From Alphaproteobacteria bacterium (lineage in GTDB: Bacteria > Pseudomonadota > Alphaproteobacteria > Rhizobiales > Rhizobiaceae): a DNA stretch of 8,706 nucleotides. Location of the stretch: assembly GCA_017308345.1 (NCBI GenBank), contig JAFKFE010000173.1, positions 1-8,706 on the forward strand, written 5' to 3'. Position 1 is the stretch's first letter. Each line of letters starts with the position of its first letter. The notes beneath the pieces were generated by a model, which searched no databases, was not told where the DNA came from, and saw nothing but the letters and a program-made list of their open reading frames with translations. Position numbers and translations under genes: made by a program. This document shows, piece by piece, positions 1 through 6,776 of this stretch.

Positions 1-1321
1 TCGGGCGCGTGATGATGGCCCGCGCGATCGACAGGCGCTGGCGCTGGCCGCCCGAGAATTCATGCGGGTATTTGTCCATGTCGCGCGGCCCGAGCCCGAC
101 TTCATGCAGCGCATGCGCGACCATCTCGCGACGCTCGGCCTTGGCCGGCTGTCTTTCCAGAAGATGCAGCGGCTCGGCCACCAGCTTCTCCACCTTCTGA
201 CGCGGGTCGAACGAGCCGTAGGGATCCTGGAACACCACCTGCATGTCGCGCCTGGCCGGCCTCAGCGCCGATTCCGGCCTGCCCGTGATGGGCTCGCCGC
301 GAAAGCGGATGGTGCCGGCCGTCGGCTTGTCCAGGGCGAGGATCATGCGGGCAAGCGTGGACTTGCCGCAGCCCGAGCGGCCGACGAGCGCCACCGATTG
401 AGCCGGCTCGATGGTGAGCGAGACATCGTCGACGGCGCGGATCGGTTGCGCCGGCCGGAACAGGGATGTCCGCCGGCTCGGATAGTCCCGGCCGACGTTT
501 TCGACTTCGAGCAGCGGTTTTGCCGACCCCGCCAGGTGTGCTTTCGGACGCGCCGGCACGTGCATGGAGGCGAACGCCAGCTCGCGTGTGTAGGGATGCA
601 ATTGTTCCGACAGCGTGCGCGCGGTGTCGCCGGCTTCCATGACCTCGCCGTTGCGCAAGATGGTCAGGCGGTCGGCCATCTCGGTCACCACGGCAAGGTC
701 GTGCGAGATGAGCAGCAGGCCCATGCGGTTTTCGCTGACCAGATCGCGCAAAAGGTCGAGGATCTGCGCCTGCAGCACCACGTCGAGGGCGGTCGTCGGC
801 TCGTCGGCGACAAGGAGTTTCGGTTTCAGCGCGCAGGCGATCGCGATGACGACGCGCTGGCGCTGGCCGCCGGACAGTTCGTGGGGGTAGCGCGACAGCG
901 GGAATCTGGCTTCCGGCAGCCCGACGCGGTCGAGGATTTTTCGCGCTCGCTCCTCGGCTTCGGCGCGGCCCGCCCTGGTGTGCCAGCGAATGCCCTCGGC
1001 GACCTGCTCGCCGATGGTCTTGACCGGGTTGAGCGCCGCCATGGGCTCCTGGAAGACCATGCCGATATCGTCGCCGCGCAAGGCGCACATCTGGTCCTCG
1101 GTCGCGCCGAGGATGTCGATGCCGTCGAAGGTCACGCGCCCCCCGGCGCGCGCCAGATGCGGCAGCAGCCGCATGACGGTCAACGCCGTCATCGACTTGC
1201 CGGAGCCGGATTCGCCGACAAGGCCGACCACTTCGCCCGGCGCGATGGTCAGCTCGACGCCTTTGAGGATCGGCGTTGAACCGATCGTCAGCGACAGGTT
1301 CTCGATCTCGAGCAAGCTCAT
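1..1321 (-). CDS. Dipeptide/oligopeptide-type ABC transporter, fused double ATPase subunit (3' end outside window)
   Basis: Cytoplasmic ATPase that powers import through the two adjacent permeases. The frame is open from ATG at 1321 to the window edge (440 residues) and contains two ABC domains. Domain 1 has Walker A GESGSGKS (36-43), Q-loop FQEPMAALNP, signature LSGGQ (149-153), Walker B LLVADEP with D173/E174, and switch His207 in ISHDLAVV. A linker follows, then domain 2 with Walker A GRSGCGKS (314-321), Q-loop FQDPYGSFDP and signature FSGGQ (422-426). The second Walker B and H-loop lie past base 1. Many peptide transporters use separate DppD and DppF proteins; here both are one chain, as in GsiA and YejF, so full length is probably about 530-560 residues. 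The start overlaps the stop of the upstream permease by 4 bases (ATGA) and has no good ribosome site, suggesting translational coupling. Family assignment is firm; substrate is unknown. Confidence 0.95.
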   Translation of the reverse strand, partial: MSLLEIENLSLTIGSTPILKGVELTIAPGEVVGLVGESGSGKSMTALTVMRLLPHLARAGGRVTFDGIDILGATEDQMCALRGDDIGMVFQEPMAALNPVKTIGEQVAEGIRWHTRAGRAEAEERARKILDRVGLPEARFPLSRYPHELSGGQRQRVVIAIACALKPKLLVADEPTTALDVVLQAQILDLLRDLVSENRMGLLLISHDLAVVTEMADRLTILRNGEVMEAGDTARTLSEQLHPYTRELAFASMHVPARPKAHLAGSAKPLLEVENVGRDYPSRRTSLFRPAQPIRAVDDVSLTIEPAQSVALVGRSGCGKSTLARMILALDKPTAGTIRFRGEPITGRPESALRPARRDMQVVFQDPYGSFDPRQKVEKLVAEPLHLLERQPAKAERREMVAHALHEVGLGPRDMDKYPHEFSGGQRQRLSIARAIITRP

Positions 1322-2187
1322 CGGCGCCGCCGCGATTTCGGGTCGAGGATGTCGGCGATGCCGTCGCCGAGCAGGTTCAATCCGAGCACGGTGATGACGA
1401 TCGCCATGCCGGGGAAGATCGCCATCCAAGGCGCGGTCACCATGCGCGTCTGCGCGTCGAACAGCATGCGGCCCCAGCTTGGCATCGGCGGCTGGGCGCC
1501 GAGGCCGACATAGGAAAGCCCGGCTTCCGCGAGAATGCCCAGCGCGAACTGAATCGTGCCTTGGACCAAAAGCAGCGTCGCGATGTTGGGCAGTATGTGT
1601 TCGATGCTGATGCGTGTCATGCCCTTGCCGGCGGCGCGCGCGGCGAGGATGAATTCGCGCGGCCAGATCGCCAAAGCGCCGGCCCGCGCCACGCGAGCGA
1701 AGACCGGGATGTTGAAGATGCCGATGGCGATGATTGCGTTGACGGCGCCCGGTCCGAAGATGGCGGTGATCATGACCGCCGAGAGCAGGGCCGGAAAGGC
1801 GAAGACGAGATCGTTGACGCGCATCAGCGCCTCGTCGGCCATCCCGCCGCGCGCGGCGGCGAAGGCGCCGAGCGGGACGCCGATGCCCATGCCGATGCCG
1901 ACCGCGACCAGCGCGACCGCGATCGAATTGCGGGCGCCGACCATGATCATCGACAGGATGTCGCGGCCGAAATGGTCGGTGCCGAACCAGTGCGCCGGCG
2001 AGGGCGCCTGCGTCCTGTCGGCGATCACCAGCCTGGTGACGTCATAGGGTGTCCAGAGGAAGGACAGGAGCGCGACCGCCACGACGGCCGAAGTGATGAT
2101 TAACCCGATCAGGAAGGAGCGATTGCCGAAGGCCTTGGCCAGCACGCCGGCGATGGTTTCCTCGGGCAGGTCGACGCGCATGGTCAT
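1318..2187 (-). CDS. Dipeptide/oligopeptide-type ABC transporter permease, DppC class
   Basis: Inner-membrane channel subunit of 289 residues, the usual size for DppC/OppC/GsiD-type permeases. It has an N-terminal membrane helix (about 25-45), then the class-typical HWFGTDHFGRD segment (66-76) leading into the transmembrane core. The EAA coupling loop that docks on the ATPase lies around 177-200 (REFILAARAAGKG). The conserved GLSYVGLG (223-230) and C-terminal LGDGIADILDP (273-282) are present. The start at 2187 is chosen because AGAGG sits 6 bases upstream; an in-frame ATG two codons later (2181) is possible but worse placed. It overlaps the DppB-class gene upstream and the ATPase downstream by 4 bases each, so the three membrane and ATPase subunits are very likely made from one message in a fixed ratio. 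Substrate cannot be inferred from this subunit. Confidence 0.96.
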   Translation of the reverse strand: MTMRVDLPEETIAGVLAKAFGNRSFLIGLIITSAVVAVALLSFLWTPYDVTRLVIADRTQAPSPAHWFGTDHFGRDILSMIMVGARNSIAVALVAVGIGMGIGVPLGAFAAARGGMADEALMRVNDLVFAFPALLSAVMITAIFGPGAVNAIIAIGIFNIPVFARVARAGALAIWPREFILAARAAGKGMTRISIEHILPNIATLLLVQGTIQFALGILAEAGLSYVGLGAQPPMPSWGRMLFDAQTRMVTAPWMAIFPGMAIVITVLGLNLLGDGIADILDPKSRRRR

Positions 2188-3131
2188 TGCCGGCCTCTGA
2201 GACGCGGGTCGACGATGGCGTAGGAGAAATCGACGATGAGGTTGATGAGGATCACGGCGGCGACCAGAAGCATGACGATGCTCTCGACCACGATCAGGTC
2301 GCGCTGGGTGATGGCCTGGAAGATCAGCCGGCCGAGGCCAGGCAGATAGAAGACATTCTCGATGATGATGGTGCCGGCGAGCAGGAAGGCGAATTGCAGG
2401 CCGAGGATGGTGAGTACCGGGATCATGGCGTTGCGCAGCGCATGGCGCCAGAGCACGGCACGGTAGGGCAGGCCCTTGGCGCGCGCGGTGCGGATATAGT
2501 CTTCGTTCAGCACCTCGATCAGCGCCGAGCGGGCGACGCGCCCCAGGATCGCCGCCTGCGGCAAGGCCAAGGCCACGGCCGGCAAGATCAGGGATTTCAG
2601 CGCCGGCCAGATGCCGGCGCTCCAGCCGGGAAAGCCGCCGGCCGGCACCAGCCTGAGCCAGACGGCAAAGACATAGATGAGAATCAGCGCGAACCAGAAG
2701 TTCGGCACGGCGACGCCGAGCTGGGCGGCGCCCATGGCGAGCGTGTCGCCGGCGCGGCCTTGCCGGCTGGCGGAAAAGACGCCGACCGGGATGGCGATGA
2801 TGGTCGAAAGCGCCAGCGCGATCAGCGCCAGCGGCAGGGAGACGGCGATGCGTTCTCGCACGAGATCGATGACAGGCACCGAATAGGTGTAGGAGCGGCC
2901 GAAATCGAGGCTGAGCAGGCCACCCGCCCAGTGCAGGTAGCGCGGGATCAGCGGCGCGTTCAGTCCCATCTGGTTGCGCAGCACCTCGACCTGGTCGGCG
3001 CTGGCGTTGAGGCCCAGCATCAGGCGCGCGGGATCGCCGGGCAGGATCTCCATGACCGCGAACACCACGATCGAGGCCAGCACCAGGGTGAGGGCCGCGA
3101 TGATGAGGCGTTTCAGCAGGTAGGCGGTCAT
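2184..3131 (-). CDS. Dipeptide/oligopeptide-type ABC transporter permease, DppB class
   Basis: Inner-membrane channel subunit of 315 residues that pairs with the DppC-class permease encoded next. It has the class layout: a first helix at about 9-29, then the ILPGDPAR motif (29-36), a periplasmic stretch containing LLSLDFGRSY (72-81), and five more hydrophobic segments (about 98-119, 135-157, 178-199, 238-258, 283-303). The EAA loop is at about 207-226 (EVLNEDYIRTARAKG), followed by the conserved ENVFYLPGLGRL (258-269) and the C-terminal YAIVDPRLRG. The gene begins 28 bases after the stop of the binding-protein gene. That gap holds a 16-base palindrome and no clear ribosome site, so initiation may depend on the preceding gene. 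Family call is firm. Confidence 0.96.
   Translation of the reverse strand: MTAYLLKRLIIAALTLVLASIVVFAVMEILPGDPARLMLGLNASADQVEVLRNQMGLNAPLIPRYLHWAGGLLSLDFGRSYTYSVPVIDLVRERIAVSLPLALIALALSTIIAIPVGVFSASRQGRAGDTLAMGAAQLGVAVPNFWFALILIYVFAVWLRLVPAGGFPGWSAGIWPALKSLILPAVALALPQAAILGRVARSALIEVLNEDYIRTARAKGLPYRAVLWRHALRNAMIPVLTILGLQFAFLLAGTIIIENVFYLPGLGRLIFQAITQRDLIVVESIVMLLVAAVILINLIVDFSYAIVDPRLRGRQ
2194..2198 (-). promoter_or_regulatory. Ribosome binding site of the DppC-class permease gene
   Basis: AGAGG on the minus strand, 6 bases before the ATG at 2187 and inside the end of the upstream permease gene. It favours the first of two nearby in-frame ATGs (2187 rather than 2181). Confidence 0.5.
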
Positions 3132-3136
3132 GGGAA

Positions 3137-3152
3137 GCGATCGGGCGATCGC
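3137..3152. repeat. 16-base palindrome between the solute-binding protein and permease genes
   Basis: GCGATCG-GG-CGATCGC is a perfect 7+7 inverted repeat with a 2-base centre, filling most of the 28-base gap between the binding-protein stop and the permease start. In RNA it could fold as a short GC-rich hairpin after opening the innermost pairs. No U-tract follows, so it should not be a full terminator. A 3' stem at this spot would suit higher binding-protein than permease levels, as known for other importer operons (inference). Confidence 0.5.
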
Positions 3153-3159
3153 GCCGGGC

Positions 3160-4641
3160 TCAATCCGCCCATTTCACCTTGGTCAGATCATCCGCCTCGA
3201 TCGGCCAGTTCGTCCACATGCCCTGCAGCTTGGCGTCCCAGACGCCAATCTTCGGCAGCTCGAACAGGTAGACGGCGGGCACGTCGTGCGCGAGAATCTT
3301 CTGCGCTTCGCCCAGCAGCTCCAGCCTCTTGTCCTTGTCGACCGTGGTGCCGAGCTCCTTGATGACATCGTTGAATTTCGGATTGTCGTACTGGAAATAA
3401 TAGCGCGGCCGCGAATAGATATCGATGTCGTTTGGCTCGACATGGGAAACGATCGTCAGGTCGTAATCCTTGTTGGTGAAGACCTGGCTCAGCCACTCCG
3501 CCCATTCGACCGGAATGATCTGCAGATTGACCCCGATGTCCTTCAGTTGGGACTGGATAACCTGGCCGCCGTCGCGTGCATAGGGCACGGGCGGCAGCTT
3601 GATCGTGGCCGAGAAGCCGTTCTCCAGCCCCGCTTCCTTCAGATACGCCTTGGCCTTGGCGATGTCGTGCGGATAGACGCCGGTGAGATCGACATAGCCC
3701 GCATCGCCTGGCGAGAAATGAGAGCCGATCGGCTTTCCAAGACCGTTCGAGGCGGCTGCGATGATGGCACTGCGATCGATCGCCGAGGCGAGCGCCTGCC
3801 GCACCGCGAGCTTGTCGAAGGGCGGCTTCTTGTTGTTGATCGACAGGATTGTCTCGCCCTCGGTCGAGCCGATCACGACGCTGAAGCGCGGATCGGACTG
3901 GACCTGGGCAAGCGCGTCCTGCGCCGGCATGTTGGCGAAGGCCTGGATGTCGCCCGACAGCAAGGCGGGGACAGCCGCGGCGGCATCGGGAACGATGCGG
4001 AATGTCGCCTTGTCGAGCGCGGCGGGCGTACCCCAGTAATCCGGGTTCTTGACGAGCGTGATCTCGGAACCCTTGGCCCAGTGATCGAGCTTGAACGGAC
4101 CAGTGCCAATCGGCTTGTCCTTGTTGCCGTCGGCCGATGCCTTCCCCACGATCACCGCCGCAACCTGGCCCATGTCATAGAGGAAGTCGCCCTGCGGACC
4201 GTCCAGGGTGATCTTCACCGTCGCCGGATCGACCGCCGTGACATCGGTGATATGCGCAAAAAGCGGCTTTTGCGGATTGAGCGAATCCTTGGCGCGCGCC
4301 CGGTCGAGCGAGAATTTCACGTCGTCGGCGCTGAAGGCGGAGCCATCGTGGAACTTCACGCCGGAACGCAGCTTGAACGTGTAGACCTTGCCGTCGTCGG
4401 AGACGGCCCAGCTCTCGGCGAGACCGGGCTGAACCTGGCCGTTGTCGTCGATGCGTGTCAGCCCTTCAAAGACGTTGGCATAGGTGATTTCGCCGATGGC
4501 CGCGGCCGCGCCGGCGGTCGGATCGAGATGCGGCGGCTCGAGCACGATGCCGAGCGTAAGATCGGTGCGCGCGGCAAAGGCCGAGGTGGCGGCGGCAAGC
4601 GACAGCACAGCCGCGGCCAGGATGGTCTTCCACAGTCTCAT
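3160..4641 (-). CDS. Periplasmic solute-binding protein of a peptide-type ABC transporter (SBP_bac_5 / DppA-OppA family)
   Basis: Captures the substrate in the periplasm and delivers it to the two permeases. It is 493 residues long, normal for the family. A Sec signal peptide covers residues 1-23 (MRLWK, hydrophobic core, SAFA), with probable cleavage before ARTDL. There is no lipobox cysteine, so the mature protein should be soluble. The family signature runs over about 73-114 (GLAESWAVSDDGK, then YTFKLRSGVKFHDG and SADDVKFSLDR), and TGPFKL (180-185) and NPDYWG (199-204) are further family hallmarks. The start at 4641 has GGGAG 7 bases upstream. It is the second gene of the cluster, 126 bases after the amidohydrolase gene. 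Relatives bind dipeptides, oligopeptides, glutathione, opines, nickel chelates or sugars, so the ligand is open. The neighbouring amidohydrolase favours a compound with an amide or peptide bond (inference). Confidence 0.95.
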   Translation of the reverse strand: MRLWKTILAAAVLSLAAATSAFAARTDLTLGIVLEPPHLDPTAGAAAAIGEITYANVFEGLTRIDDNGQVQPGLAESWAVSDDGKVYTFKLRSGVKFHDGSAFSADDVKFSLDRARAKDSLNPQKPLFAHITDVTAVDPATVKITLDGPQGDFLYDMGQVAAVIVGKASADGNKDKPIGTGPFKLDHWAKGSEITLVKNPDYWGTPAALDKATFRIVPDAAAAVPALLSGDIQAFANMPAQDALAQVQSDPRFSVVIGSTEGETILSINNKKPPFDKLAVRQALASAIDRSAIIAAASNGLGKPIGSHFSPGDAGYVDLTGVYPHDIAKAKAYLKEAGLENGFSATIKLPPVPYARDGGQVIQSQLKDIGVNLQIIPVEWAEWLSQVFTNKDYDLTIVSHVEPNDIDIYSRPRYYFQYDNPKFNDVIKELGTTVDKDKRLELLGEAQKILAHDVPAVYLFELPKIGVWDAKLQGMWTNWPIEADDLTKVKWAD

Positions 4642-4642
4642 C

Positions 4643-4672
4643 GCTCAACTCCCATTGCTCAAACCTGCTCAA
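4643..4672 (-). repeat. Three direct copies of TTGAGC upstream of the solute-binding protein gene
   Basis: On the minus strand TTGAGC occurs at 4672-4667, 4662-4657 and 4648-4643, all within 31 bases of the start codon and flanking its ribosome site. The repeat starts are 10 and 14 bases apart. A regulator site or an element in the 5' end of the message is possible, but short repeats like this also arise by chance, and no known operator is recognised. Confidence 0.3.
4649..4653 (-). promoter_or_regulatory. Ribosome binding site of the solute-binding protein gene
   Basis: GGGAG on the minus strand, 7 bases before the ATG at 4641. It is one of the better Shine-Dalgarno sites in the transporter cluster and fits the high expression usual for binding proteins. 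It lies between the first two copies of a TTGAGC repeat. Confidence 0.6.
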
Positions 4673-4767
4673 GCTGCCGGATAGAAGCGTGATTTGGCGC
4701 GCGAGTAAATTGCGTTTCGTGCTGCCGGGCGGTTCCGGGAGGAATGTTTTTCCAGCCGGCGCCGCGC

Positions 4768-6063
4768 TCAGTCCATCCCACCTCTCAGCAAGATGTTCAG
4801 GCCGATCGCCATCACCTTGGCCGATTCCACCATGTCGGCGATGCCCACCCATTCGTCCGGCCGGTGGGCGAGGTCGAGAATGCCCGGGCCATAGGCGATG
4901 CAGTCGTAGAGGTGGCCAAGGCGCGCGACGTGCTTCTGGTCGTAGGTGCCGGGCGAAATCACATAGTCGGGTTCGCGATCGAACACCTCCATGATGCCTT
5001 TCGCGATGGCCTTCACCACCGGCGCGTCGCGCTCGGTCATAAGCGGCAGCACCTCCATCAGGTCGCGGATCTCGTAGTCGAATTTGTTCCGCTCGCGCTT
5101 CAGCCGATCGAGGATGCCGGTGACTTCGCCTTTCACCGTGGCGATATCCTCTTCCAAGAGGAAACGCCGGTCGATGGTGAGCCGGCAGGAATCCGGCACG
5201 TTGGGCGAGGGGAGCCCCGGGCGGAAATCCTCGGTCTGGCCGCCATGGATGGAATTGATGTTCATGGTCGAGCGCCTGGCGCCTTCCGGCACCACCGGCA
5301 TGCGCGTCATCTTGCGGTCGAGCGCCGGGAAGAGGTCCTCTTCGAACGCCTGCAGCACGGCGCCCATATGGCGCACCGCATTGTCGCCGAGGAACGGCAT
5401 CGAGCCATGCGCGATCTCGCCCTTGGTCTCGATCTCGGCCCACCAGACGCCGCGATGGCCGAGGCAGATGCGATCCTTGTTGAGCGGTTCGGGTATGATG
5501 ACATGGTCGACCTTGGGCTTGGAGAAATAGCCGAGCCTTGCCAGATGAGCGACGCCGCCGAAGCCGCCGGATTCCTCGTCCGCCGTTCCCGATATCTCGA
5601 TGGCGCCGGGGAAGTCGGGATAGACTTCCATGAATGCCTCGGCGGCGATGACCGAGGCCGCCAGGCCGCCCTTCATGTCGCAGGCGCCGCGGCCATAGAC
5701 CCGGCCATCCTTCACCACGCCGGCAAAGGGGTCGACGGTCCAGCCGTCACCAGCCTCGACCACGTCGATATGCGAGTTGAAGTGCACGCAAGCGCCGGAC
5801 GAACGGCCGTCGAAGCGGGCGACCACGTTGACGCGCGGGTAGCGGTCGCTGTCGCCGGGCGCGCCCTCGGCGCGGATGAGCTCGGTTTCGAAGCCGAGTT
5901 TCTCGAGACGTGCTCCAAGAAACTCGGCGCATGGCCGGTAGGCTTCGCCGGGCGGATTGACGGTCGGGAAGCGGATCAGGTCGGCGGTCAGCGCAACGAG
6001 GTCGTCGACCCGGTCCTCGACCGCCTTGAGAAGCCGCTCATTCATGCGAAGTCGTTCATTCAT
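4768..6063 (-). CDS. M20-family metallo-amidohydrolase (ArgE/DapE/ACY1-like deacylase or dipeptidase)
   Basis: Cytoplasmic two-zinc hydrolase that cleaves an amide bond, typically removing an acyl group from an amino acid or splitting a small peptide. Numbered from the ATG at 6063 (431 residues), it has the full ligand set: HID (H98, D100), bridging D129 in GRGACDMKGG, catalytic base and ligand E163/E164 in GTADEESGG, E192 in IIPEP, and H400 in DLAHRPDEW. The lid/dimer domain is visible around residues 205-310, with H219 in AHGSMPF. There is no signal peptide. It resembles the broad ArgE-DapE family, which includes acetylornithine deacetylase and succinyl-diaminopimelate desuccinylase. Its place beside a peptide-type importer argues for a catabolic role on the imported compound rather than housekeeping arginine or lysine synthesis (inference). 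The start is uncertain: ATGs at 6063 and 6045 lie in a duplicated MNERL segment, and neither has a clear ribosome site. A TTG at 6207 would extend it implausibly. Confidence 0.9.
   Translation of the reverse strand: MNERLRMNERLLKAVEDRVDDLVALTADLIRFPTVNPPGEAYRPCAEFLGARLEKLGFETELIRAEGAPGDSDRYPRVNVVARFDGRSSGACVHFNSHIDVVEAGDGWTVDPFAGVVKDGRVYGRGACDMKGGLAASVIAAEAFMEVYPDFPGAIEISGTADEESGGFGGVAHLARLGYFSKPKVDHVIIPEPLNKDRICLGHRGVWWAEIETKGEIAHGSMPFLGDNAVRHMGAVLQAFEEDLFPALDRKMTRMPVVPEGARRSTMNINSIHGGQTEDFRPGLPSPNVPDSCRLTIDRRFLLEEDIATVKGEVTGILDRLKRERNKFDYEIRDLMEVLPLMTERDAPVVKAIAKGIMEVFDREPDYVISPGTYDQKHVARLGHLYDCIAYGPGILDLAHRPDEWVGIADMVESAKVMAIGLNILLRGGMD
6043..6063 (-). repeat. Duplicated start segment (MNERLR-MNERLL) of the amidohydrolase gene
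   Basis: The N-terminus reads MNERLR then MNERLL. The two ATG codons are 18 bases apart and the six-codon units are nearly the same at DNA level. Either ATG could be the true start. The first gives 431 residues, the second 425. The copy may come from a small in-frame tandem duplication. Confidence 0.6.
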
Positions 6064-6324
6064 CCGGCGGATTGAAGAAGGAACGCGGCACTTTTGCAAG
6101 CAACCAGTCGCTCGTTGCCACACGACGATCCAGGCATGGCCCAACGCGCCTCCTAAACTCCAGAGGGTGCGTGTCGCGGCGGCAACTATACCGGGAAAAT
6201 CGTTCAAATTTACCGCATTGGATTGGCGGATTCGTCAACGAGTGTGTGGTACTTAACGCAACTGCCGGCAAAAAGATGGAAAAACCGCGTGAATGGCAGA
6301 GGGCAATCAAAGGGGTTTGATCGC
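6064..6324. other. Divergent intergenic region between the amidohydrolase and L,D-transpeptidase genes
   Basis: This 261-base region separates two genes that point away from each other, so it should hold promoters for both. Part of it (about 6186-6260) is visibly more AT-rich than the genes. A TATAGT (minus strand, 6190-6185) resembles a -10 box but has no acceptable -35 partner at 16-18 bases. I found no convincing plus-strand promoter. No coding frame here looks real, and no RNA gene is recognised. Confidence 0.6.
6311..6315 (+). promoter_or_regulatory. Ribosome binding site of the L,D-transpeptidase gene
   Basis: AGGGG, within AAAGGGG, lies 9 bases before the ATG at 6325. It decides the start against the longer frame that opens with TTG at 6223, because the ATG also opens directly into a typical signal peptide. 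Confidence 0.6.
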
Positions 6325-6756
6325 ATGAAAAGCTTCGTTCTCATGGCAACCGTGCTGGCGACCGCGTTGTTCGGCATGTCTGTCGCAAGCCGGGCGGCCA
6401 ACCTGGTCGCCAACATCGACGTCTCGTCGCAGACCATGACCGTCAGCAAATACGGCCAGGTGGTCTATCGCTGGAGCGTGTCGACCGCGCGCAAGGGTTA
6501 TTTCACGCCGCGCGGCAGCTACCGGCCGCAATGGACCGCCCGGATGTGGTATTCGCGCAAGTATGACAACTCGCCGATGCCCTATTCCGTGTTCTTCCAC
6601 GGGGGCTACGCCATTCATGGCACCGGGGCGGTGAGAAATCTCGGGCGCCCGGCCTCGCATGGCTGCGTGCGCTTGCATCCGGCCAACGCCGCGACCTTCT
6701 ATGCGATGGTCAAGGAAGCCGGTTTCGGCAACACGCGCATCGTCGTCACCAACTGA
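6325..6756 (+). CDS. Secreted L,D-transpeptidase (YkuD domain)
   Basis: Periplasmic cysteine enzyme that acts on peptidoglycan stem peptides, either making 3-3 crosslinks or attaching outer-membrane proteins to the wall. It is 143 residues. A signal peptide (MKSFVLMATVLATALFGM, ending around ASRAA, residues 21-25) leaves a mature protein of about 118 residues that is essentially a bare YkuD domain. The catalytic motif is intact: HG at 98-99 and SHGCVR at 111-116, with Cys114 as nucleophile and His112 beside it. No LysM, SH3 or other wall-binding domain is present. It stands alone, diverging from the amidohydrolase and converging on the lipid A acyltransferase gene. Rhizobiales genomes carry many such paralogues, and in Agrobacterium, Brucella and Coxiella some anchor beta-barrel proteins to peptidoglycan, so the exact reaction here is open. 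Confidence 0.93.
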   Translation: MKSFVLMATVLATALFGMSVASRAANLVANIDVSSQTMTVSKYGQVVYRWSVSTARKGYFTPRGSYRPQWTARMWYSRKYDNSPMPYSVFFHGGYAIHGTGAVRNLGRPASHGCVRLHPANAATFYAMVKEAGFGNTRIVVTN

Positions 6757-6776
6757 TCCGGGGTGGCAAGGCCGGC

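Noticed and set aside
102..1088. 328-residue minus-strand open frame within the ATPase gene
   Set aside because: Same strand but wrong frame. The motif-bearing ATPase frame runs from 1321 through base 1, and this one is an Arg-rich shadow.
62..1279. 405-residue plus-strand open frame opposite the ATPase gene
   Set aside because: It is fully antisense to a gene with complete ABC motifs. The translation is rich in Arg, Ala, Gly, Asp and His with no recognisable domain, typical of shadow frames in GC-rich DNA.
2187..3362. 391-residue plus-strand open frame opposite the DppB-class permease
   Set aside because: Asp/Gly/Arg/His-rich antisense shadow of a clear membrane protein, and it runs across the gene boundary into the binding-protein gene.
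3130..4692. 520-residue plus-strand open frame opposite the solute-binding protein gene
   Set aside because: Longer than the real gene, but its translation has no domain or signal, while the minus strand encodes a full family-typical binding protein with signal peptide and ribosome site.
4680..4714. Possible minus-strand promoter ahead of the binding-protein gene (TTTACT, 18-base gap, TCTATC)
   Set aside because: Four of six and three of six matches are too weak to call in a 126-base spacer.
4729..4767. Intrinsic terminator after the amidohydrolase gene
   Set aside because: Only 4-5 bp stems can be drawn and no U-tract follows, so the cluster may be read as one unit.
4744..6075. 443-residue plus-strand open frame opposite the amidohydrolase gene
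   Set aside because: Antisense to an enzyme with all metal ligands present; no recognisable domain.
4768..6207. 479-residue version of the amidohydrolase starting at TTG 6207
   Set aside because: The extra 48 residues match nothing typical of M20 enzymes, the TTG has no ribosome site, and the added stretch falls in the more AT-rich intergenic region.
6185..6213. TATAGT on the minus strand as a promoter for the amidohydrolase gene
   Set aside because: The hexamer is good, but at 16-18 base spacing the -35 position matches the consensus at only about two of six bases.
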